Shown in pieces: positions 11,181 to 22,415 of a stretch of DNA of 64,000 nt. Position 1 is the stretch's first letter, and the number at the start of each line of letters is the position of its first letter. Position numbers and translations under genes: made by a program. The DNA comes from Pyrenopolyporus hunteri (Eukaryota > Ascomycota > Sordariomycetes > Xylariales > Hypoxylaceae): contig CADCXC010000010.1 in NCBI GenBank assembly GCA_902806595.1, positions 1,798,001 to 1,862,000 on the forward strand, given 5' to 3'. Below the pieces are notes generated by a model that was not told the origin of the DNA, did not search any database, and was given only the letters and a program-made list of their open reading frames with translations.

Positions 11181-13660
11181 GTTTTTGCTGTTGTCCGGGT
11201 TACCTATAGCAGTTCCGGGCCCGAAGAGCACGTGAGATTCACGTTGGAGGGGCTACACAGGAGGAGCAAGAGCTGGAGGAAGGCTCGCCTGCGGAGGCCA
11301 GCTAGAAGAGTTCCGACGCGCTGTTGGACATCTTTTTAAGACTACGGCCCACTTACACTGTACGTCATATCGTATAATGGACAGCGAGATTAGCTGATAC
11401 GGGCGAACGACGGTGTTCGGTAGTTCGTCGCTCAGCTGTGGCCCTCGCGCCGAAGGGCTGTCCCGTCGGCCCTTTGGGCGGATCGACAGTCAAGCCTAGA
11501 TTGTGGCTCATGAGGAGAACTTCTCTCCCTTGCTTGTTCTCGCCTCTGGTCATCTTGGCAACCTCTTACGGGGCTCGGCTCGTTCGACAGCTAGGACCTA
11601 TGGGATGACGGCCAGAACATACGCTGACAAGAATAGAAGAGTCTAGGCCCTAGCTCTTGCCAGAGACCAGGGTTTAGGGGGGCCAGCGAGGCACAGCACG
11701 TATTCTCTGCGGCAGATTCGGGTGCAGCGTGGTAGCGATCATAGATTCGAGAGTCATGTCGACCCACCGCATCTTTACGTGTCATCCTACAAATACGTAC
11801 CGCTCGGCCAGGTCTACATATTCCTTCGAGAGGATACATACATTGCCCATCGACTGATCTTATCTTTCTGCTGTTGCTACCCATAACATTCCCACACAAT
11901 CGCCCAGGACCTTTCGACATAACAGCGTCTTCCCGACCTCAGGCTAGACTGCGGTCTACTACTAGGGTGGGCTTGCGGATCTCGAACGGCCTGCGAAGCA
12001 CTCAGCTTTAGCCGATCACGCCGAAAACCTGGCATATCGCGTTACTGCTATACTTTGTCTGCTGTTGACTAAGCCTGTAAGTAATCCATAACGATCACAT
12101 AAGAGGGGGAAGAGAGAAAGAGAGGAAGGTATGATTTTGCAATCTGGCCGATTCTCCCATCTGAGACAGAACCGAGATATGGTGAGAGAGCATTACACTC
12201 CTTAACCAGAAGGGAATTCAGATCGCGGGTGACAGAAAACGTGGGTAGCGGAGTCCTGGATTGAAGGAATACGGGAATGGGGGACTGGGAGATGAAATAC
12301 GCGCAAGGGTAAGAGGGAGGAGCTGCAGAAGATTATGCAAAGACATAGTCAGATATACATGTACGTCTCGTGCCTTGTCTGGTACATAGTCGTTGGGCTG
12401 GAGCGCGTGTGTGTATGCGCCCTCTGTTAGGTTTATGCAAGTACTATACAAGATACCACAGATAAACAGAGAATGAGGATACGTATGGGTATGTACTGGC
12501 ATCATTTCGGACGGGAGTCATGACAGCCGGGAAATACGACGTTGATTCAAGGTTCCAGCATCGAATCGGAACCACGCCCGTACACGGATCTATCCTGGTA
12601 ACGAGCCTATATATAATCAAGCGACCTAGAACCAGTCAAGATGCTGCTTAATAGCCGCACGCCCAGAGTATAAATCCATCGATGCCACCGCACTCTGCTA
12701 CAGTACACACACTATGCGGGCCGGAGTCGAAAGCCACACCTAGGTATACCGTTAGAGTATTTGGAGGGGGTCCCCGGGCGCTCTATCGCGACATTACTCT
12801 GGCTGGACGGAACGATGTCACATTTATACCGATCCTGTAATCCCGCAACTGGTCCATGATAAGGACGTGAATTAGGATAAATGAAGCGCCCCCACCATCC
12901 GTGATAACTCGCTTCCAATGACATCTCAGCCATAGATTACCGAGGCCGTTTGGTTGGGCGCCCTGCGAGCCCAGTTATCCCCGCACTACCCCTGGATTCA
13001 ACTGAAAATTTCGATTCGAGCTCAGGATTTCCGCGCCAATTGACGGTCGTGCGTAGCGAAGCTGATGGGGGGAGGCATGTCGGGATCATCGGAAGGGCAA
13101 AGGGAGCAAACAGCCTGGAAAAAAGTATTGTGGAGATGGGAATTCTTTTCCCCCTTCAGATCCGTCGCGATCAGCCAGCCTCATGACGATCCGACGGGTT
13201 CAGCTTCTCGATTTGTACGGAGTATAGCTACGTGTGGCTGTAACGTCTAGTCGGCCTAGGTAGTAACTTAGAGCCTAACGAACACGACAGCGTACTATTA
13301 CGCCGTTCATTCGGGAACGGAGTTCCGCAGTGAGACATGCTTGAACACTTTCTTTTTTCGGCCGGGTTACGACGATCGCCAGGAACCAGCTCGCGAGAAG
13401 TTCACCGGCTTACTGAAGTACGAATGAAACGTCTTAATAGTCAATGAATTATGACCAACTATGTCCATGAATTTCGAAGCTCGCTGCCCTATTAACCTAT
13501 TTGCCATACTCGAGCTTTGGTTTTGAAAAGCCGCGAGCTATAAATATCACCCTGCCTTGTAACGGCCAAGCCCTTGCTTTTTCATAAAATTTAATTACGC
13601 GGATAGTTTTTTCCGAGGTCCCCTAAAATGCACCTCGGACCCCCCCCATTCATTCATTTC
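11181..13660. other. intergenic, no gene seen
   Basis: About 2.5 kb between the MFS start and the citrate synthase stop. The minus-strand ORFs at 11365-11920 and 12218-12505 show no domain, no plausible exon joins and no codon bias. Nothing else is recognised. Confidence 0.5.
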
Positions 13661-15271
13661 TCAGTTCGCTAGCGGCGACACATATTTCTGCTGCGGGCGC
13701 CACAGCTTCACCGGTTGCGCTGTGCGACAAACAGGGTCAGTGGTGAACCTCCAACGCGGGGCCGTCATCCGGGGCGTGGGGAGTTCGACTTACTCAGGCT
13801 CTCGCGCCAGTGAGCCAGCGCACCAGGAGTCCTCGAGAGGATAGTAATAGCGATGATCATATCCGTGTCAAAGCCCCTGATTAGGTAGGAGAAGTCAGTA
13901 TAAATTGGAGGTACATATCCGACGGCGGGATCCGACTGCTGTAAAACGGTGCCACGCATGTTTTTTTTATTGTACTGTGACTTACATCGCTGTGTAAAGG
14001 AAACAACCCATGAGGTCGGCATTGGCCTTCAAGCCTCTCTCGATGAAGTAGCTGTCCTGGTTGGCGTACTTGTCGATGGCCATGGCGACTCGGAGGAGAG
14101 GGTTGGCGTTCACGGCATCCTGGTGCTCCTCGAGCAGCTCCTCGATAAGCGCTACGCGGGGGTCCCGCGTCTTGTAAACGCGGTGGCCGTAGCCGAATAA
14201 CCGACCTCCCTTCGCTTTGATACGCTCGACGAAGGGTGGAACGCGCTCCGGCGTACCGATCTGCCGGAACGCCTCGTAGGCCAGGTCGATGGCGCCGCCA
14301 TGCAGTGGCCCGTACCCGCATATGATGCCGGCAGTCACGGCCGATACCGGGTCGATGAGCGTCGAGCCTGCATGGAGCACTGCGGCCGTCGAGTTGGTCA
14401 TCTCGTGGTCGGCGTAGAGGATCCAGAGCTTCGCCAGACATTGCTCGACCTGCGGATCGGTGATGCCCATCATTAATAATAGGTTCCCGAGCAGAGACCG
14501 GGTAGATTCCGGCGCAGTCCATTGCTTTTCGTTCTTGTGGCAGTAGATCAGCGCGATTGTGGCGGCCAGATATCCAATCGTCCGAACCAGGGCTTCGTCG
14601 GCGATATCCAGGTGTCCGTGAAACATGGCCGTTTGCTGGTGGCGGGTCTTGCAGATGATATCATCATTCGCCGCAAAAGCACTCATCGCAGCAATAATCA
14701 TCGGAAATGTCTCCGAGTTACGCCTGGAATTATAGTTAGAAGGAAAATGGAACTGGCCTATGGAGAAAAGGGGGCGGGGTAGACGTACGGGAACGACGAG
14801 ATCACAGCCTTGACACTCTCGGGCGGGACCATGGCTTTGCTCATCGTCTCTCGGACATGATTCTTCTGTTGCTGAGTAGGGATATTCCCCCAGATGATGA
14901 GATGCATGACATCCTCGTGGACGTATTGGTGAAATAAGCTCTCGATGGGAAAATCTCGGTATCGGATCGTGCCCAGTATACCGTCGCTGCTCATGAAAAC
15001 CGTGAGTTGAAAAAAGACAAACAGTCGGTATTAGATGCGATATAGTTGGGTGCACTTACATGTACGTGATACTTGACTCCATACATGCGGTATGCTGAAA
15101 GCCATTGTCGAGGATGTGAAGCGGACGTGCGGCCTTTAGAGCCACTAGGTCTGCTTTGCTCTCAGGAGCACCAATTCGGCCAATATCTGCGGCGCGAATA
15201 TAATCTCCTTCTATTGGGATCTTGTAGGACTTCCCCGTGCGGGAGTCTGTGACTTCTAGATACTGTGCCAT
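13661..15271 (-). CDS. alkylcitrate synthase-type citrate synthase
   Basis: Five exons (15271-15060, 14986-14789, 14723-13986, 13876-13794, 13719-13661) give 429 aa; introns are 73, 65, 109 and 74 nt. The last 59-nt exon encodes the conserved tail VKLWRPQQKYVSP. The citrate synthase triad is intact: His243 (YADHEMT), His278 (GPLHGGA) and Asp360 (YANQDSYF). The RLFGYGHRVYKTRDPR substrate/CoA motif is also present. The protein starts MAQYLEVTDSRTGKSY with no mitochondrial presequence and has no SKL-type peroxisomal end, so it is probably cytosolic. This is usual for secondary-metabolite paralogues that condense a long acyl-CoA with oxaloacetate to an alkylcitrate. It is divergent from a CmcJ-like oxygenase and about 7 kb from a dedicated FAS pair. 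That context supports alkylcitrate synthase over housekeeping citrate or methylcitrate synthase. Confidence 0.92.
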
Positions 15272-15809
15272 TGTTCTCTTACGGTACCGCGTTGGGGGGT
15301 GACTCTGGATGAGCTGATTGCGCCAACTCGGGATAAAAGGGGGAAAAAGGCGAAAGCAAATATCTCAACATACGATAGAGCTTTAGAACAGAGAGTATTT
15401 AAAATGATTACTTCGCAAACTATTTGAGATCGTGAGTTTTCTGTTTGGTTTGCCCCCCTTTCCCCTGGATAAAACGGCTGTTGAGCGTTGCGTAGGCCTG
15501 GAGATTGGGGATCCCTGAATCCCGCAATCCCTTAATCCCCTGTTCCCATTCCCCAGATCCTGAAATCCCCAAATCCTGATACTCACTGTCGGTAGCCCGC
15601 GACAATTCGCGAAGCGAAACGTATGATACGGAGTATGCTGTGATTCCATGTGTTTACCTAGATGGGGATTTTAGAAAGTTTATATAATTCATTCCGGCTC
15701 TTGTTCTAGCTGTTAGCTCTCATATTTCGATATCGCGCTCGTTTTCTCGTCTGCTCTATCAGTATCAAGACCTCCTTCTGCTTTAGATTACTACTGTCTA
15801 GCGTAAATC
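15272..15809. promoter_or_regulatory. bidirectional promoter with GGGATT-type repeat array
   Basis: This 538-bp divergent intergenic region serves the citrate synthase (-) and the CmcJ-like oxygenase (+). Between about 15,500 and 15,580 the minus strand carries at least six GGGATT/GGATT/GGGGATT units. The unit at 15518-15534 reads TAAGGGATTGCGGGATT. The same 17-nt word, with one mismatch, occurs between the two FAS genes. A TATA-like box (TATATAAT at 15681) lies about 130 bp upstream of the oxygenase ATG. A regulator binding this array could switch both genes together; this is inference from the repetition. Confidence 0.6.
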
Positions 15810-16843
15810 ATGGCTGCTGCTGCTGTTGCGTCTACCACTGGCCTTATGGGCATGTGGAATGGTACAAAAGATGGCAAAGTGGACGGATATATCGATTGGG
15901 CAAGCGGCGCGACCAACGTACACAACCCTCTGGAGGTCAAGATCGAGGTAGAAGACATCCGAACACTGAACCCCCAGCCGAACTATGAGAACGATGGGTA
16001 TGGGATTGTCAAGCACAAGTCGTCATTGACTCCCGAGCAGTTCCTGGCCGGTAATGAGCCCGAAGGTACGTTTCTATCTTTGTACCCTCGACCATCAGGT
16101 AATTTAGGACTGTGATTGTTGACAATTTCTTACCATCTCAGGAAAGAAGTACATCGAGGACGTGTACTTCAAGGAGGTCGCGGAGCTGGTTAAGCAGATC
16201 ACCGGCTCCGATATTGTGGTTCCCTACGTGTTCCGCATTCGCCAGAACAGCATGAAGGCAGGCGAATTTGCCGCCAACAAGCTGTCGCACGCAGCTCTCC
16301 CCGTCGCCCACGTTGACCGAGACGCGGTGACAGGGGAGGACGGCGTCCGCGAGATTCTTGGCGACCTGGCAGACGAGCTAATCAAGAAGGGCAAGCGGTA
16401 CGCCCAGGTTAATATCTGGCGCACGATTGACAAGCCCATCGAGAAGTGGCCCCTCTGCTTTATCAACCACAGCGGCGTAGACGGTTGGAGCTATGACACG
16501 CACCTGGCGCGCGTGTACCCCTCCAATGACCCCAGGATAGCCATCCGCGGAGAGAAGAAGCACGACAGCGTCGTCAAATACGACCCCAAGTACGTAGCGG
16601 CCCCCCTCCCCCCTCTCCCATGATCCGGGTGTGCACGCGGAGAAGCGGAATTAAAACGTTGTGAACAGTTACAAGTACCACTACGTCAGTCGACTCGACC
16701 TGGACGAAGCCCTCGTTTTCTCCTCGTTCGACTCGGACGTGACCAAAGTCTGCCCGCACGGGGCATTCTGGGATGATGCCAGCCCGGACAATGCTCCGAC
16801 GCGGAGATCCATTGAGGTTCGCTGCTGGGTCTTCTTCGACTGA
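15810..16843 (+). CDS. CmcJ/AsaB-like (GA4 desaturase family) oxygenase
   Basis: Three exons (15810-16065, 16142-16589, 16669-16843) give 292 aa; introns of 76 and 79 nt have GTACGT donors. The protein shows features of the fungal CmcJ/AsaB family: VVPYVFRIRQNS, the HVDRDAV metal-site-like segment, VNIWRTIDKPIEKWPLCF, YHYVSRLDLDEALVFSSFDSD and the terminal RRSIEVRCWVFFD. The motif order and total length are those of full-length family members. They are predicted non-heme iron/2-oxoglutarate-type hydroxylases or desaturases in fungal secondary metabolism, for example AsaB in aspergillic acid synthesis. Here it would act on the alkylcitrate or its acyl chain, since it shares a promoter region with the citrate synthase. 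The precise reaction is not predictable. Confidence 0.88.
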
Positions 16844-19789
16844 AATCGACGATGCTGGTCGCGACGAAAGGGGAGTTGCTCGGGTCGATCGAAGCGGGAG
16901 GATTCTTGATTCTTGCAGAGGAAGACGATCATCATTTCTAGATCAGGCCTGACTGTGTCTCGCAGCCCTTTCAAAAAAGAGTTAGGAGCAAGATAGTTAA
17001 TACAAATGCAAATGCGCTAGTAATATACCAGAGATAAGAAGTGAGTAGCCGTGAGGAAGATATACCTTGACAGCTTGAGTGGATGTGAATAGGTCTTTAG
17101 GCAGAACTCAGGGGTTCCCTTCAGGGATAATTTAGCGAGTGAACTCGCTGGGCCAAAGCAGGTTTTTTTGAATCTTCCGCGCCTACGAAGGAATTGCTAC
17201 CCGGTGGATATAATAAGCGGTGCGGCGACACGGGGCCGTAGTGTCGATCCTGTCCGGTATCGTCTTCACCTACCGTTGATCGTCGCTTTTTCGTGGTGGA
17301 CCCAACCACGGGGGAGCGGCGGTGCGGAGCAGCACGGCTTGGTATAAGCTGCCCACCACCATGATATTGGATTTCTTTTTTCGCCGGCATTTTTCTACAC
17401 GAAGAATCATAACGCGTAATGACCGAATACCCATAGTTCATTTCTACCCGTCCCCTTAAGCCCAAGTCCTACTAGACCCTTCAGCCCTCAGCCGTCCTTT
17501 CTGGCCTTCCCCATCCGTAAGGTATCCGTCGCCATGCCCTGCAGCCCAGCACTGGGTTAATCACACACCACCTCACCACCTCACCACGCAGATATCGCTT
17601 CGGACTGCAGATGTCAAGAAGTCTTGGCATAGCCACTAGCCAGGCGATGCTGGGGCAGACGGGACCCCGTATTCGTTCGGTCGTGAGGGTCTAAGGCGGT
17701 CCGCGGTCCGCGGTTCGAACTTGAAGGGTGGTATGGGGATTGGGGATGGGGGCTAGGGGACGCAGAGTCATGCTGACCTACGACTCTGACCTGACTGTCG
17801 AGTCTCTCGTACGTTTCCCTCTCTCTTCGCCCGGAACGCCCGGTCAAGTCGGCGACGGGAACGTTGCGATACGGTAGCTTTCTCTCGTACCTTGTCACCT
17901 GAACCGCGGAATAGCAGCCTCGACCCTCGATGGGCTGGGGAGAATGACCATCTATACCACCTTACATAAGTAGTAGGTTCGGCCCGCCCCGGGATTCCCT
18001 TATATTACGTGAGGGAGCCCCTCTGGAGGACTGGGTTGACGGCGCTCCAGCACCGTCGGAAATTCTCCGAAGGCGTGGTTTACCGTCCTCCGGTAGCTTC
18101 GCAGCTTGTCTCGGCAGTTGTGTTTCATACGTGGGAGGCCCAGATGTGTTATTGCAGGAAACTAGGCGCGTGATTCCGATTGCTGCCCCCCCGTGCTACG
18201 GCCTACCCGCCCCATGCCCTTGGTATGTATAATGATTCAGTTCCATGCAGACGGTAAGTAGTAAGCACAGCCCCGACGAGTTGTTTTCTTGTTTCGTTTT
18301 CGCTGTCTTGCTCTGAGGAGGTTATCGCATTGGGGGGAGCAGCTGAAAGTGGAAATCATTGCCGATTTTTTCTTGGCGTTCTGTTAGCGATTGGTTCAAG
18401 GCCAATTTACTCGCAGGTGGCATACGAATGTTGGGGGCTGGAGTGCCCTAGAAGTGAAAATGTTGGTGTTTCTCTGCATTATTAATCACCATGTCGTCAG
18501 AGGCTATCCCGAAGGCTTCCGAATATAGTCTCAGGCTCGCGACTCATGCTTGCTTAACTCCGGCGTCATCGAGTGTGGCTCTAACTTTTCATGTCATAAA
18601 TCGCTCTTCTAAGCGTCGACACACCATAAGAAGCTTATAGAGTGGTAGGTATCGATCTCTTGGCTTGGGGGAACTCTCCAAGCCTAGTTCTGCAAGGCGA
18701 GATAGAGGCTTGGCTAAGTATGTAGGTATCTACCAGGTCCGTGAAGCCCACCGAATACGTAGTGGTAGTAACCTGGTAGAAATACAGCGAATATATCACA
18801 TAGCATATGCACTGCATCGCTACCTCCTAAGGGCGATATCTCGGGGTACGAACTTATGACGTTGGTTAATTTGAGTTATGATACATTACTTTAGTACGGA
18901 CCTTTTTTTAGAGTTGTATCTAGAAGTATATTTGAAGCCATGAAATCCGCCACGATTTCCTCATTGGGTAAGTGGGAAGGGTAGTTAAGGGGGTAAACTC
19001 CACGAAGCCCGGGGCGCTCCGGGAGGTGGATATTGAAAAATGCCTATTCCCAACGATTCATGGTTACCTCATACCTACCTACATGCCTACCTATGTAGGT
19101 ATATGTATGTATACATGTATGACAACACACCTGAGGTACATACGTGGTAGTCGGGTACCTAACGCATGCCTCCTAAGACCGAGGAACTTTTCTTCCTTTC
19201 GGACGTGAGGAACCCCCATCATGCAGTCGAGACGCGTCCGACGTAGCAGTTGGTAAACGCGTCTCTATTCCCACGGGCCCGGGTGTGTTAAGCCAAACGA
19301 GCAGGGACCAGAGATTTTCTACTATAAATCTGGTACTTGGTACATACGTCTCGCCTCTTACCCCTTTTTTCGTTATACAATCATTGTAAATGAAGTCCTT
19401 CAAGGGTTCTAACGTCGCATTGAACTACCCAGCCAAGCACACACCTTGGTGCGGAGGAATTGGGCACCGATCTTTACCGCATTACACACGCGTGTGGTTA
19501 CAGTGATCGTTGGATTTGTTCTTATTATCTTGATGTGATCGTGATCTGCGCCTGCGACTGTAACCGCCATGTTTGCGCCGTCCCGAAACTCTCCCAAAAA
19601 AAAAACAAAACGTACCTAATTGTATCCGTCCCGAAGTCGACGACGATCTTCAGTGACAGGGGTATATCCAGTTTGCCTCCTAGATTCATCTCATCTGAAG
19701 TCATTCATACTAGGAAATTCCCATACAGCTAACAATACAAGTATATGCAAGTTTCTCTGCCGCCCCTATGCGTCAAGCGTGGGTTGGCA
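16844..19789. other. intergenic, no gene seen
   Basis: Nearly 3 kb between the CmcJ-like gene and the C2H2-like regulator. I found no exon chain with a recognisable product. A run of CCTACC/GTAGGTA words occurs at about 19,070-19,105. Confidence 0.5.
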
Positions 19790-20579
19790 TCAATTCGGAG
19801 GCGGGAACCCAGCCGCGTCCGAATCCCCTAAGGATCCCGCGCCCCAGTCAACCGTCTGCCAATGAATCTCCTGCGTGGCTGCCGCTGCTGCAGCTGCTAG
19901 GCGGGGGTTGCCCAAGACCGCGAGTCGGCTGGGGCGCGGTCTTCCATTGGAATATCGACGGATCCTGTTGCAGCTTTGCTTGGCCAAGTGCGTATCTCTG
20001 GCGGAATTTCGCGTGAAAATGGCCCCGCATAGGGGGCAGACGCCCTTGGTACTAGCGCCCGACCTCTCCTTTACGTGCCTCACGAAGTTGCTCTTGGACG
20101 AGAACTCACGTCCGTTGCATCCGTGGTCCCAACAGCGATGTTTTCCATTCTGATCCACTGACCGGTCCTCGCCGTTCGGATTCCCTAGGAAATCCGACAT
20201 CCCGGTACTCAACTTGTCTAACGCAGTTGGATATGGATCCGTCGACGCTAAGTTGCCTGATATGTGTTGTATTGATACTACTGGTGCTTCGTCTCCATTG
20301 ATACGGTTCCGGGAAGTATCTGTGTCGTCGATCCAGAAGAGGCTATCGTATATAGAATTAGCGATATACTCTCAACCGTAGCCCGTAACACATCAATTAA
20401 TCATCAGCTTGCCTTTTCTGGGACAACTCGTCGAAGATAGCTGATCCATCCAATATGGGATCTACGAATCCCGCGAAATCAGCCGACGTCGTGGCTGTTG
20501 CGCCATGATAGTCTACCTGTTCGTCATGACTATGAGACTTCCTACTCTTCGGGCTATGTGTATGTCTCTGTCTCATCAT
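19790..20579 (-). CDS. small C2H2-like zinc-finger protein, candidate cluster regulator
   Basis: Two exons, 20579-20413 and 20342-19790, give 239 aa if joined by a 70-nt GC-AG intron. The donor is AG|GCAAGC, a GCTAAT branch site lies about 20 nt before the acceptor, and the frame is kept. The N-terminal half is polar and acidic. Residues about 123-180 hold a C-x4-C-x12-H finger-like unit (CWDHGCNGREFSSKSNFVRH) lacking a clear second His. A second unit, CPLCGAIFTRNSARDTHLAKQSC, is C2HC-like. A basic RIRRYSNGRPRPSR segment and an Ala run follow. It sits between the citrate synthase pair and the FAS pair, the usual place for a pathway regulator. Alternative: an unrelated small zinc-finger protein. 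The exon join is the weakest part. Confidence 0.62.
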
Positions 20580-22415
20580 TGCGGTGTTGCTAAGGAGAGG
20601 TTATAACTACCACCAAGCATGAAGTAACTGTAGAGAAGGTCGGAGAAGATATGCCAAACCACTGTGATTTCAAGTAATTGGCTACGACGAGTCAGGGAGG
20701 CTTACTAGAGAGGGCTTCGCAGTCCGTGGATGTCTTACCCGCCAGTCCGGATATTAAATACTTCTGAGATATTAAATGCCCTTAACCGCCTATCCGAGTA
20801 GAGTCCACTGCTAGCCGAGTCGAATGTATCTTATCACGGGAGTCTGCCAATATGCTTGGTCCCTTGGGTTCCAGGACAAGCAGTCCAAGCCCCCAATCAA
20901 TACGGCGCTGACCACTTGCCGAGAGACAAAATAGGAACAGGTCAGAATCGAACGTCTTTCTGGTCTGACATAGGTTTCAGTGAACCTTTGAGGCACCAGG
21001 GAGAGGGCATTGCAGAGCCGAGCCACGAGGTCTCTGCAGCGATTCGAGAAGCCGGGAACCGGTCTAGAACATATGTAGCACTTGTTATGCCGGGTCGGTC
21101 CTTTTTTTCCCACAGCTCACGACTACCCCCATGATTTCAAACGCTTGATACGATAAGGAGACATCCATCGAGCATCGGTGGGTCTGGAAGACCCCGGACA
21201 AGCCTCACTGTATGTCAGACTCTGGGACTCGACTCTCACCCGCACCCGCATCAGATCTAGGCCCGCACAGATCCACAAACGATGGGTATCTCGCATCCAT
21301 TATCCTCAGGCCATGCTCCTGTCTAGATGTATGAAAGTTCTCGGTCTGGCTGCAGTACTACGCTTCGTTGTTGGTAGAGGCTAGTAACGTGACTGGGTAC
21401 GCTGCAGGCCCGACGGATAAAGTCAACCTTGCCTCCTTGAGAGACTGGACTGGCCAACCAGCCTCACCAAAACTGTTGGAACCGTAACGAACCGGTCCGT
21501 ATAACTCACATATTCGAGCTCGCAATTTTAAGAGGTCAACATAAGCGTGGCCGTCAAATCCAAGCTATTTCCCCGGAACAATGTAGTATGACCGGGCGGC
21601 TCTCTCTATGCTGGTTATAGGTTACGCCTCAGGTATCTGAGTCTGAGGTCGAGTTTAATCCTAGCCTGCTACCTAATCAGGGTAAATAAACACCCAAATG
21701 AGGACCTTGAGACCTCTGTAGAACGTAACTGGGAATTTGGCTTGAAGATCTATCAGCCTATAAGACCTAGGCGAAATATATGTAGAGCCAAGGGAACTAT
21801 TTATTAATAGACGCACCGTTTTCTTTACTAATACCAATAATGCATATTAACCTTGAATTCCCAGTTCGTTATTTATTTGATGACCATATTCTAGCCTTAC
21901 ATTTACCACCCCTTAAATATAGCACCCCAGAGAGCCCAGTCAAGATCGATTTCGGGATAATGTGGGGGACGTGCCGCCCAATCTGACTGCTCACCTTACC
22001 ACAATATTGAAATCATGATCTTGAAGGGGTAATTATACCGTCAAGTCTCACGATCGCATTGGTGAAAAATCTCGGTCTTGATGCGACCGAGATCGCTTAT
22101 CAGGTAGGTAGTCATAACGTTACGACAGTTCCTAGAACCAAACCCACCGAGTCAAGTGATGCGGTACATCATGCAGCTTTATTTCCACGAAAGAACTTGT
22201 GGTTGCAACTTCGCTTAAAATTACGAGAAACCCGAAAAACCTCGGAATACAACATCTAATTATATCGATGACAGCAGGCGTAAATTTTCTCATTGGATGA
22301 TCTAATACGGCCCCCATGAAAATGGGGCCTATGGGAATATGATGGTATTCACCATGACGCCGGACTCCGAAGATATACTGCTACTACCTTAGACATCCAA
22401 TACGGTATCCCGTAT
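20580..22415. other. intergenic, no gene seen
   Basis: About 1.8 kb between the C2H2-like gene start and the FAS beta stop. The ORFs present are short, overlap on both strands and show no domain. No GGGATT-type array is seen here. Confidence 0.5.

Noticed and set aside
17695..17725. GGTTCGAAC word suggesting a tRNA B-box
   Set aside because: No A-box at suitable distance and no acceptor stem; part of a local CCGCGG repeat.
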